From NCBI GenBank assembly GCA_963718065.1, contig CAVQYE010000020.1:310001-374000 (forward strand): a DNA stretch of 64,000 nt, in the 5' to 3' direction. The stretch comes from CAVPGP01 sp963718065 (GTDB lineage Bacteria > Actinomycetota > Thermoleophilia > Gaiellales > Gaiellaceae). Below the pieces are notes generated by a model that saw only the letters and a list, made by a program, of their open reading frames with translations, searched no databases and was not told where the DNA came from. This document shows positions 25,034 through 33,195 of this stretch, piece by piece (the first letter of the stretch is position 1; each line of letters begins with the position of its first letter). A program made the position numbers and the translations under genes.

Positions 25034-25852
25034 ATGCGGCTCTGCATGTTCAGCCCGAAGGGACACGACCTCGAGCGCGGTTGGCCCGGGGTCGTCGAAG
25101 GTGAGAGCGTCTTCCAGCTCGCCGCGCAGACGCTGCAGTCGTTCTTCACCGGCGGCGGCGAGGCGCGCCGCCACGCGGAGTACGCCCTGGCCGAGGTCGA
25201 CCTCCGCACACCGGTGCTCCATCCGCCGGCGGTCCGCGACTTCATGGCCTTCGAGCAGCACGTCGCGACCGCACGCGCGAACCGCGGCCAGCCGGTGCCG
25301 AAGGAGTGGTACGAGGTGCCCGTCTTCTACTTCTCGAACCCGGCGGCGATGTTCGGGCCCGAGGCGACGATCCCGTACCCGGAGGGCTCGGAGCAGCTCG
25401 ACTACGAGCTCGAGGTCGCGGCGATCATCGGCGCCGATGGCGCGATCGGCGGCTTCACCGTCCTGAACGACTGGTCGGCGCGGGACCTGCAGCTGCAGGA
25501 GATGAAGGTCGGGCTCGGGCCGGCGAAGGGCAAGGACTTCGCGACAAGTCTAGGGCCGTTCGTCGTCACGCCCGACGAGCTCGACGGCACGAAGGGAACG
25601 ATGATCGCGCGCGTCAACGGCGAGGAGCGGTCACGCGGCGAGCTCGCGGACATGCACTGGCGCTGGGACGACCTCGTCGCCCACGCGGCGCGCAGCACGA
25701 CGCTCCGCCCCGGCGACATACTCGGGTCGGGGACCGTCGGCACCGGCTGCATCCTCGAGCACGGCGACGGACGGTGGCTGCGGCCCGGCGACGTCGTCGA
25801 GCTGGAGGTCGAGGGCATCGGCGTGCTGCGCAACATGGTCGGCCCGCGGTAA
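25034..25852 (+). CDS. Fumarylacetoacetate hydrolase family protein
   Basis: A 272-residue FAH-family enzyme. The C-terminal catalytic domain shows LDYELEVAAIIG (metal-binding Glu pair), FTVLNDWSARDLQLQEM (metal Asp), GPAKGKDFATSLGPFVVTPD and ILGSGTVGTGC. In this setting, between hppD and hmgA, it most likely hydrolyses fumarylacetoacetate to fumarate and acetoacetate, the last step of homogentisate catabolism. The family also contains other acylpyruvase-type hydrolases, so this rests partly on context. The selenoprotein gene starts 10 nt after its stop. Confidence 0.85.
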   Translation: MRLCMFSPKGHDLERGWPGVVEGESVFQLAAQTLQSFFTGGGEARRHAEYALAEVDLRTPVLHPPAVRDFMAFEQHVATARANRGQPVPKEWYEVPVFYFSNPAAMFGPEATIPYPEGSEQLDYELEVAAIIGADGAIGGFTVLNDWSARDLQLQEMKVGLGPAKGKDFATSLGPFVVTPDELDGTKGTMIARVNGEERSRGELADMHWRWDDLVAHAARSTTLRPGDILGSGTVGTGCILEHGDGRWLRPGDVVELEVEGIGVLRNMVGPR

Positions 25853-25862
25853 GGTCGCAGCT

Positions 25863-26078
25863 GTGAGCGTCGAGATCTTCTACTGCCCCACCTGAAACGG
25901 CTACGACACACGGGCCGCGAGTCTCGCGGCCGCGATCGAGGCGCAGGCCTCACACGAGTCGACGATCACGCCCGGCAGCGGCGGGCAGTTCGACGTCTTC
26001 CTCGACGGCGAGCTCATCTACTCGAAGAAGCAGACCGGCCGCTTCCCCGAGGACGACGAGATCCTCAGCCGCCTCTAG
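25863..26078 (+). CDS. selW: SelW-type (Rdx family) selenoprotein, UGA read as selenocysteine
   Basis: From GTG 25863 the frame reads MSVEIFYCPT, then TGA at 25893-25895, then NGYDTRAASLAAAIE, GSGGQFDVFLDGELIYSKK and QTGRFPEDDEILSRL, stopping at TAG 26076-26078. With the TGA as Sec the product is a complete 71-residue SelW/Rdx protein. It has the redox motif CxxU (here CPTU) near the N-terminus and the family blocks GSGGxFDV, DGELIYSKK and GRFPE. A hairpin 18 nt after the TGA fits a bacterial SECIS. Rdx proteins are thioredoxin-like and thought to act in thiol redox. A normal gene finder will miss it. It overlaps the convergent DUF5519 gene by 14 nt. Confidence 0.88.
25913..25931 (+). promoter_or_regulatory. 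bSECIS-like hairpin in the selenoprotein gene
   Basis: An 8-bp perfect stem GGCCGCGA (25913-25920) / TCGCGGCC (25924-25931) closes the 3-nt loop GTC. The first loop base is G and lies 26 nt after the UGA. Published bacterial SECIS models ask for a stem-loop with a G among the first loop bases at about 16-37 nt, where SelB binds. The stem lies within the coding sequence, as in bacteria. Confidence 0.75.
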
Positions 26079-26403
26079 CGTCGCGCACAGACGCGGCAAC
26101 GCGCGCCCGCTCGTAGGAGAGCCGGAAGAGCTCGATCACCTCGTCCGCGTCCTCCTCGCTTGCGATCCGCTTCGACACCCAGCCCGTGTCCGGCAGCACA
26201 TGATGCGCCTCCGCGCGCCCCGTCTCGACAAGCATGTCGCGGACGGTCCGGTGGAACGGCAAGTCGGCGAGCCGGTCGCCGTGCAGGTGCCCGAGCTCGC
26301 GCTTGCCGAGGCGGAACTCGACGCCTCCGAACCGGTGCTCGTGCTCCGTGACGCCCTCCCACGAGAGCACCTCTGCCGCGATCCGCGCGCCGATATCCTC
26401 CAC
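26065..26403 (-). CDS. DUF5519-like hypothetical protein
   Basis: A 112-residue protein with HRFGGVEFRLGKRELGHLHG, LADLPFHRTVRDMLVETGRA and HHVLPDTGWVSKRIASEED, blocks I associate with the DUF5519 family of unknown function. The pattern is a small alpha/beta domain with several conserved His. Its GTG start lies only 2 nt from the divergent hmgA ATG, so each promoter must lie in the other gene. Its 3' end overlaps the selenoprotein gene by 14 nt. Confidence 0.68.
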   Translation of the reverse strand: MEDIGARIAAEVLSWEGVTEHEHRFGGVEFRLGKRELGHLHGDRLADLPFHRTVRDMLVETGRAEAHHVLPDTGWVSKRIASEEDADEVIELFRLSYERARVAASVRDARGG

Positions 26404-26405
26404 GC

Positions 26406-27614
26406 ATGCCTTTCTATCAGCGCCTCGGCGACCTGCCCCGCAAGCGCCACATCCAGTTCCGCGAGAACGGCACGCTGCTCACCGAGGAGGTGATGGGCCT
26501 CGAGGGCTTCTCGGGCAACGAGTCGATCCTCTACCACCTCCAGTCGCCGTGCCGGGTGATGAAGCTCGGCGACTTCCGGGCGATCAAGCGCGAGGAATGG
26601 GTCCCCGACACGCATGCGCACCGGCACTTCAAGACCTGGGACGTGAAGCCGGAGGGCGACCTCGTCAGCGGCCGCAAGCTCCTGATGTGGAACTCCGACG
26701 TCGAGATCTCGCTCGCGCGCCCGACCGCAGAGCTCGAGGGCTTCTACCGGAACGGCGAGGGCGACGAGGTGATCTTCGTCCACGAGGGCTCGGGCACCGT
26801 CGAGACGATCTTCGGCGACCTGCCGTACAAGCCCGGCGACTACGTCGTCATCCCGCGCGGCACGACGTACCGCATGGTCCCCGAAGGGGAGCAGCGCTAT
26901 CTCGTCTTCGAGACACCCGGTCTGATCTCGATCCCGAAGCGCTACCGCAACGAGCACGGGCAGCTGATGGAGCATGCGCCGTACTACCACCGCGACATCC
27001 ATGCGCCGACCGAGCTGCGCACGCACCGCGACAAGGGCGAGTTCCTCGTCAAGGTGCGCGTGCGCGACGGCTACCAGGACTACGTGCTCGACTACCACCC
27101 GTTCGACGTCGTCGGCTGGGACGGCTACCTCTATCCGTGGACGTTCTCGATCCACGACTTCGAGCCGATCACGGGCCGCATCCACATGCCGCCGCCGTCG
27201 CACCAGACCTTCGGCGGACCGAACTTCGTCATCTGCTCGTTCTGCCCTCGCAAGCTCGACTTCGACCCGGACGCGGTGCCGATCCCGTACCACCACTCGA
27301 ACCTGCAGTCCGAGGAGATGATCTATTACGTCGACGGCAACTTCTCGTCGCGGAAGGCGATCGAGGTCGGCTCGGTGACGCTCCATCCGTCCGGTCTGCC
27401 GCACGGCCCGCAGCCCGGTCTCGCCGAGAAGTCGATCGGGATGACCGAGACGCACGAGCTCGCCGTCATGTGCGACACGTTCAACCCGCTGAAGCTGACG
27501 AAGCTCGCCAAGGGCATGGACGACGGGCAGTACGCCTACTCGTGGTACGACGAGCCGGGCGCGGACGGCCGGACGCCGGACGAGGATCCGGCCGGCGTCA
27601 CGTCACACCTCTGA
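26406..27614 (+). CDS. hmgA: Homogentisate 1,2-dioxygenase
   Basis: A 402-residue homogentisate dioxygenase of normal bacterial length. The cupin core includes the expected metal-ligand segments YHHSN and QSEEMIYYVDGNF (about 295-312) and LHPSGLPHGPQPG (about 327-339). It opens the homogentisate ring with O2, giving maleylacetoacetate. With hppD and the FAH-family gene it makes up the tyrosine degradation route. A maleylacetoacetate isomerase is not adjacent; the nearest glutathione-transferase-like gene is at 42876. Confidence 0.93.
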   Translation: MPFYQRLGDLPRKRHIQFRENGTLLTEEVMGLEGFSGNESILYHLQSPCRVMKLGDFRAIKREEWVPDTHAHRHFKTWDVKPEGDLVSGRKLLMWNSDVEISLARPTAELEGFYRNGEGDEVIFVHEGSGTVETIFGDLPYKPGDYVVIPRGTTYRMVPEGEQRYLVFETPGLISIPKRYRNEHGQLMEHAPYYHRDIHAPTELRTHRDKGEFLVKVRVRDGYQDYVLDYHPFDVVGWDGYLYPWTFSIHDFEPITGRIHMPPPSHQTFGGPNFVICSFCPRKLDFDPDAVPIPYHHSNLQSEEMIYYVDGNFSSRKAIEVGSVTLHPSGLPHGPQPGLAEKSIGMTETHELAVMCDTFNPLKLTKLAKGMDDGQYAYSWYDEPGADGRTPDEDPAGVTSHL

Positions 27615-27622
27615 GCCCGGCG

Positions 27623-29921
27623 CTACTCGGTCCAGCTGGCGTCGGTCCAGCTGGCGTCGGTCCAGCTCGCGTCCGTCCAGCTGGCGTCGGTCCAGCTGGC
27701 GTTCGTCCAACTGGCATTCGTCCAGCTCGCGTTCGTCCAGCTCGCGTCGGTCCAGCTGGCGTTCGTCCAGCTCGCGTCCGTCCAGCTCGCGTCCGTCCAG
27801 CTGGCGTTCGTCCAGCTCGCGTTCGTCGAGACGGCGCTCACCCACGCGGCGCTGTTGAACACCGGTAGTCCCGTCAGCAGGTCGACGGCGACGAAGGCAT
27901 TCAGGTTCTGGTTCGGGTTCGGCGGGGCGACGAGCCCGGCCGCGGCGGCAGCGTCGATCTCGCCGACACCCCCGGCGAGCGAGCCACTGGGCGGCGCTCG
28001 AGCACGTGGGCGTCGTCACCGTGTTGCTGTCCAGCGTCACCGCGGCGGTGCGGGCGAGGAGCCTGCCGTCGACCGTGGCGCCGGTGTTCGCCGTGATCGA
28101 CGCGAGGGCGAGGATCGTGCCCTCGAAGCTCGTCGTCGTCCCGAGCGTCGCCGAGCTGCCGACCTGCCAGAAGACGTTGCACGCCGAGGCGCCGTTGACG
28201 AGCCTCACCTGACTCGCCGAGGCCGTGACGAGCGTCGAGGCTGCCTGGAAGATGAAGACGGCAGAGCTGTCGCCCTGCGCGTCGAGCGTGAGCGTCCCGG
28301 TGAGGTCGAGGGCGCCACCGCTGTAGACGCCGGCGTTCAGCGTCTGGCCGCCGAGAGCGTCCGCGACCACGGGCGTGGCGGGCGCCTGCCTGCGCGGCGT
28401 CGTTGTAGGCGGCGACGAGGTCGATCTTCGCCTGCTGCGCCTCCGGGTTGGCGACGTTCTGGACGCCGCCGGCGATCAGGCCGGGCGGGAAGCCGGTGAC
28501 CGAGGTGCCCGGGCTCAGGCCGAGGTTTCCGTTCACGGTCGTCGGGCCGGTGCTCGTCACCGTCGAGCCCGCGAGCACTGCGTAGCCGGCGGTCGTTCCG
28601 AGGTCCACCTGCGACTGCGCCTGACCGACGGACCGGGCTGTCAGCATCAGCGCGCCCTTGACCTGGTCGGGCGTCCACGGGGATGGCGGGCCAGCAGCTG
28701 GGCGGCCGCGCCGGAGACGACGGGCGCCGCGAAGGACGTACCGGACATCCACATGTAGCCGGGAGCGACGACCCGGTCCGGCAGGGCGGTCGCGATCATC
28801 GACGTCGCGGGCACGGGCATCACGAGGTAGCGGCCCGGTGCCGACAGCTCCGGCTTCGCGAAGCCGTCGACGGTGTGGCCGTACGACGACCACGGCGCCA
28901 CGAAGTCGTTGCCGGTCTGCCGGGGTCTGCGCCTGGTCGATCGCGCCGACGGTGATCACGAACGGATCGTTTCCGGGTGCGGCCGACATGTCGACCTCGC
29001 CCGTGCCCGTGCCGTTGTTCCCGGCGGCGACGACGACCACGATGCCGCTGAACCAGAGCTTCTCGACGGCCTTGTCGAGCGGATCGGACTGGAAGCTCGT
29101 CTGCGTGTCTCCGGACATCGACAGGTTGACGACGCGAATGCCGTACTGCGCCCGGTGCGCGAGGATCCAGTCGATGCCGGCGATCACGTCGCTCGCCAGC
29201 GACTCGCCGTTGCCATCCGCCGTGCGGACGTCGACGAGCTGCGCGTTCGGCGCGGCGCCGGGATGGAGGGCGGAGCTGCCGGCGGCAACGCCGGCGACCA
29301 TCGTTCCGTGGCCCTGCTGGTCGCCCGTCGCGCCGGGCGAGCGTGAGGAGAGGTTGACGCTCGCGACGACGCGCGAGCCGAAGTCGGCGGTCTTCGTCGC
29401 GTCGATGCCGCTGTCGATGATCGCGATCGCCGGCGCCTGCGGGGACCTGCGCCGGAGGGTGCGGCCAGCTGCTGCAGGTTCGACGTCTGCCGCCACATCT
29501 CGGCGTTCTCGTAGCCGGTCGGGCGCAGGGTCGTGTCGGGCGTGATCGCGCTGATGCCGCGGCGTCCTGCCAGTCTCAGGATCTGCTTGCCGGTCAGCGT
29601 CGCCGCGACGCCGTCGATGGAGTTGAACCGCCGGCGCAGCTTCGTGGCGGTCGCCGGCAAGCTGGCCGTCACCGCTGTCACCGCGTCGCCGACTGCGGCC
29701 GACCGCGTGCCTCGCCCGCCCTGCACGACCACGCGGAACGTCGAGGTGGGGTGCGCCGTCGCCGCGTCGAGCAGGCTCTGCGGCACGACCGGCCCGCCTG
29801 GGCTACCGACACCGCCTCTGTCGTGGCGCGGGCCTCCTGCGCCGGCGACCATGGGGACGAGCATCGCCAGTGCCAGGGCGAGCGTGATCGCCCAGGCCAT
29901 CGTCGGCTTGTTCCGCACCAT
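27623..29921 (-). pseudogene. Subtilisin-like S8 protease with inserted DUF3494 (ice-binding-like) domain and ASWT repeat tail, five frame breaks
   Basis: Reassembled across frame breaks near 29450, 28920, 28680, 28385 and 27985, it is a secreted subtilase of about 765 residues. It has a signal peptide (MAWAITLALALAMLVPMVAG), an inhibitor-like prodomain and a complete triad: AIAIIDSGIDATKT (Asp), QGHGTMVAGVAAGS (His), SGTSFAAPVVSGAA (Ser). After KGALMLTARSV the catalytic domain is interrupted by about 200 residues of DUF3494 type (LGTTAGYAVLAGSTVTSTGP ... TVDGRLLARTAAVTLDSNTV). It then resumes with GGVGEIDAAAAAGL and ends in thirteen [ND]ASWT repeats. Each break is mended by one base, at C or G runs, so sequence error is likely. 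Typed as pseudogene only because the frame is open nowhere for long. Confidence 0.78.
27630..27826 (-). repeat. Coding 15-nt tandem repeat (ASWT pentapeptides)
   Basis: Thirteen near-identical 15-nt units (on the + strand GTCCAGCTGGCGTCG and variants) encode the [ND]ASWT tail of the subtilase. The frame needed is the protease frame, and codon changes are synonymous or N/D swaps, so selection on protein is apparent. Such arrays are prone to length change and misassembly. Confidence 0.85.
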
Positions 29922-30080
29922 CAAAGAGCTCCGTCCTGCGCCGCAGAGCGCCTGTCCAGGGATCCATGCAAGAAGGCGCGGCAGGACTCGCAGGACCGCC
30001 ACCCAACCGGACCCTAGGGGCGACGCGGCACCCAGCGCTCACCCGTCAGGGGGAGCTTGGCGGCCTCGATCGAGGGAACT

Positions 30081-31112
30081 CTACGCCGGCGGCGGCGCGG
30101 TCGACTCGCGCACGATGAGGCGCGTTGCGAGCTCGATGCTCAGCGACTCGACCCGCTGGTTCTCGATCAGCCGCAGCAGGAGGCTGACGGCCATGCGTCC
30201 CATCTCGGCGAGCGGCTGGCGGACGGTGGTCAGCCCGGGCGTGACGATGGCGGCCTGCTCGGAGTCGTCGAAGCCGATGACGGAGAGATCCTCCGGCACG
30301 CGGAGACCCAGCTCCCGAGCCACCCGCAGCGCCCCGATCGCGGTGTTGTCGTTGAAGGCGAAGATCGCCGTCGGCCGATCGGGCCGGTCGAGCAGCGTCC
30401 GCGCAACTTCCTCGCCGCTCTCGATCGAGAAGCTCGACTCGACGACGAGGTCCGGGTCGGGGAGGACGCCGGCCGCGGCCAGCGCGCCGCGCATCCCGTT
30501 CAGGCGCTCGGTCGACGCCATCCAGGCCTGGGGGCCCGTGATCGCGCCGATGCGCCGGTGGCCCAGGGAGAGGAGGTGCGCGACCGCGGCCCTGGCCCCG
30601 GAGGCGTTCGCGGCCGATACGGCCGGGATGCCCTCGTCGAGCGGGACGCGGGGATCGACGACGACAAACGGGAAGTCCTGCCGCTGCAGCGCCTTCAGCT
30701 CCTCGTTCGTCTCCTCCGGCAGCGTCAGCACGGCACCGTCGGTCGTGCCGCCCATCAGCCGGTCGAGGAGGTTGACCTCGCGCTCGTGCTGGTGCAGCGT
30801 GGGGCAGAGCAGCATCCGCATGTCCTGCTCGTACAGCGCCTCGGCGGCGCCGGAGAGGATGAACGAGAAATAGGCAGCCTGGACGATCGGCAGCGTGACC
30901 CCGACGAGGCCCGTCTTGCCGCCGGAGAGCGCCCGGGCGCTTCGGTTCATGCTGAAGCCCTGGTCGCGGACGACACGTAGCACGGCCTCTCTCGTCTCGG
31001 GCGCCACGTCGGGACGGCCGTTCATGACGCGCGAGACCGTGGCGATCGAGACCCCGGCGGCGCTTGCCACCTGGCGTATCGTCGAGCGCGACCTTCCTCC
31101 CTCAGCTGCCAT
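30081..31112 (-). CDS. LacI-family transcriptional regulator
   Basis: A 343-residue LacI/GalR regulator. The N-terminal helix-turn-helix reads IRQVASAAGVSIATVSRVMN with the hinge RSARALSGGKTG. The sugar-binding domain has GLVGVTLPIV, VVDPRVPLD, HRRIGAITGP and LSVIGFDDSE. Such proteins repress sugar-use genes and release DNA on binding the inducer. It is divergent from the glycoside uptake operon, with 235 nt between starts holding two related TAACCGTT sites, so it most likely controls that operon and itself. Confidence 0.9.
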   Translation of the reverse strand: MAAEGGRSRSTIRQVASAAGVSIATVSRVMNGRPDVAPETREAVLRVVRDQGFSMNRSARALSGGKTGLVGVTLPIVQAAYFSFILSGAAEALYEQDMRMLLCPTLHQHEREVNLLDRLMGGTTDGAVLTLPEETNEELKALQRQDFPFVVVDPRVPLDEGIPAVSAANASGARAAVAHLLSLGHRRIGAITGPQAWMASTERLNGMRGALAAAGVLPDPDLVVESSFSIESGEEVARTLLDRPDRPTAIFAFNDNTAIGALRVARELGLRVPEDLSVIGFDDSEQAAIVTPGLTTVRQPLAEMGRMAVSLLLRLIENQRVESLSIELATRLIVRESTAPPPA

Positions 31113-31140
31113 GGTTCCTATTCAAGCAGAAACTCCACCG

Positions 31141-31151
31141 GTAACGGTTAC
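31141..31151 (+). promoter_or_regulatory. Candidate LacI-type operator near the regulator gene
   Basis: GTAAC-G-GTTAC is a perfect 5+5 nt dyad, 29 nt upstream of the regulator ATG. Its reverse complement contains TAACCGTT, shared with the site at 31240-31247 before the uptake operon. LacI-family operators are short CG-centred dyads, so this is a good candidate for autoregulation. Confidence 0.5.
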
Positions 31152-31216
31152 ATGAATCACGCGATCTTAGCGCGAGAACCGGCGGTGCACCAGCACGACT
31201 TTCGGCACCGAATCAC

Positions 31217-31250
31217 TTGACTCTTCTGAAACGATCTGTTAACCGTTCCC
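31217..31250 (+). promoter_or_regulatory. Candidate promoter and second operator of the glycoside uptake operon
   Basis: TTGACT (31217-31222) is a fair -35 box; TTAACC (31239-31244), 16 nt on, is a weak -10. The -10 lies inside TAACCGTT (31240-31247), which matches half of the dyad at 31141. Repressor bound here would block RNA polymerase. The start codon of the binding-protein gene is about 100 nt downstream, after a good AAGGAAG ribosome site. Confidence 0.4.
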
Positions 31251-31347
31251 GAAACAAGTTCCACGAGGCGCCCGTGATGGCGCGTTTTCTGACCGGTCTA
31301 CGTCGACCCTCTGTACGCCAAGGCGGCAGAGACAGAAAGGAAGCGGA

Positions 31348-33124
31348 ATGAAGAGTTCAGCTCGCTCGAAGCGCTTCGGTTACCGCGCAGCGGGCATCGT
31401 GGGCGCGGTCGGCCTGCTCTGTGCGCTCGTCGCTCAGACCGCGCTCTCCGCCAGTTCGCGGACCGCGGCACCTGCGGCACCGACGGCCAGCAAGGCCGCT
31501 CACAAGTGCCTCGTCGCCACAGGCTCCGGCGACCCGGCGTTCGTCCGTAACTTCAACCCGTACGTTCAGGGCCTGCCCTCGTCGAGCTTCGTGCGCGGCG
31601 GCATGTACGAGCCGCTCGTGATCACGACGCCTGCGGGCGGTGGCAAGGAGTACAAGTGGCTCGCGAAGAGCTACGCGTGGAGCAAGGACGGCAAGACGCT
31701 GACGCTGAACCTGCGCCAGGGCGTCAAGTGGTCGGATGGCAAGCCGTTCACCGCCACCGACGTCGTCTACAGCCTCACCGCGGGCAAGCAGGACCCGACG
31801 ATGGACATCATCGGCGCCTACCGCCCGGGGACGAACATTGCCTCGATCAAGCAGAAGGGCAACTACACCGTTCTCATCACGCTCAAGTCCAAGGACTCGC
31901 AGTTCGTGATCGTGAACCTGAACGGCGTCTTCATGGTGCCCAAGCACGTGTTCTCGAAGGTCGCCGGACATCAACAAGTTCCTGAACCCGAACCCGGTCG
32001 GCACGGGGCCGTTCACCGGCGTCGGTCGGTTCAACGGGCAGGACTACGTCCTCAACAAGAACCCGAACTACTGGCAGGCGGGAATGCCGAAGGTCCCGTG
32101 CGTCGAGTACATCCAGGCGTCGTCGAACGACGCGGCGCTCCTGCAGATCCGCAGCGGGCAGGCGGACTGGACGCACAACTTCGTGCCGAACGTCGAGAAG
32201 GCGTACATCGCGAAGGACCCGAAGCACTTCCACGCGTTCTACGACAACACGGCGTACGCGCAGTCGCTGATGTTCGACACGGGCCAGTACCCGTACAGCA
32301 TGCCGGCGTTCCGCCAGGCCGTCAGCATGGCGATCGACCGTGTCAAGGTGTGGAAGCTCGGCGAGTACGGCTATTCGCCGCCGGCTGACGCCGTCGGTCT
32401 GAACTACCTCTTCCCGTCCTGGGTGACGAACTCCGGCGTCAAGGCCGAGGCGAAGCGCCTCGCGACCTACAACTCGTCCGCGGCCAAGAAGCTGCTGACG
32501 GACAACGGGTTCACGTACAAGGGCAACAACCTGATCGACCCGAAGGGCAACCCGGTCAAGTTCGACATCCACGTGATCTCGGGCTGGTCTGACTGGGTCG
32601 CCTCGCTCCAGATCATCTCCAAGAACCTCCAGGACATCGGCATCGACGCGGGCGTCAAGCTCGAGCCGGACTGGGGCTCCTGGTTCCCGAACGCGACGAG
32701 CACGAAGTTCGTGACCCTGCTCTGGCAGATCGCGTCCACCGGCTCGCCGTACGGGTACTTCTTCAACAACATGCACAAGAACACGTTCGTGCCCTCCGGT
32801 GAGGACGCGGTGAACACCGGCAACTTCGCCCACTACCAGAACGCACAGGCGACGAGCCTGCTGGACAAGTGGAAGGCGACGCTCGATGTCGCCGGCCAGA
32901 AGAAGATCGCGACGACGGTCGAGTCGCTCTGGCTCAAGGAGCTGCCGATCATCCCGCTCTTCGTCGGCACGCAGTGGTCGACCTACAGCACGAAGAACTT
33001 CCACTGCTTCCCGACGCCGAAGAATCGGTATGCGAGGCCGATCTTCAACAACTACCCCGACAACTCGCTGACGCTGACCCGCATCTGCTCCGGCGGTGCG
33101 GCGGAGAGCAACCCGATCCAGTAA
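31348..33124 (+). CDS. ABC transporter solute-binding protein, family 5 (Opp/Dpp type), frameshifted once
   Basis: A secreted family 5 binding protein of about 590 residues. It has an N-terminal export signal (AAGIVGAVGLLCALVAQTAL), GMYEPLVITTP, LTLNLRQGVKWSDGKPFTAT (the SBP_bac_5 signature area), then PVGTGPFTGVGRFNGQDYVL and the long C-terminal lobe. One extra base near 31971-31976 breaks the frame; removing it joins FSKVAG to DINKFLNPNPVGTGPF. Although the family is named for peptides, the LacI regulator, GH1 enzyme and sugar genes around it suggest a beta-glucoside or related oligosaccharide, as known for some Opp-like sugar transporters. Confidence 0.85.
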
Positions 33125-33137
33125 GTCCCTTCCAAAG

Positions 33138-33170
33138 GCCGTTGGGCGGGGCTCCACCCCGCCCAACGGC
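33138..33170 (+). promoter_or_regulatory. Strong intercistronic hairpin after the binding-protein gene
   Basis: A 14-bp perfect stem (33138-33151 with 33157-33170; core CCGTTGGGCGGGG) with loop CTCCA lies 14 nt after the stop codon and before the permease gene. No T-run follows. Such hairpins often stabilise the upstream mRNA or end part of the transcripts, giving more binding protein than permease. Confidence 0.7.
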
Positions 33171-33195
33171 GCCTACTTAGGGGGACAATCCGGTC

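Noticed and set aside
25863..25895. A ten-codon leader peptide ending at the TGA
   Set aside because: Strong family conservation continues in the same frame beyond the TGA up to a TAG, so the TGA is better read as selenocysteine.
28000..28609. Intein inside the subtilase
   Set aside because: The inserted part begins and ends like a DUF3494 ice-binding domain and has no intein splice motifs (N-terminal Cys/Ser block, C-terminal HN).
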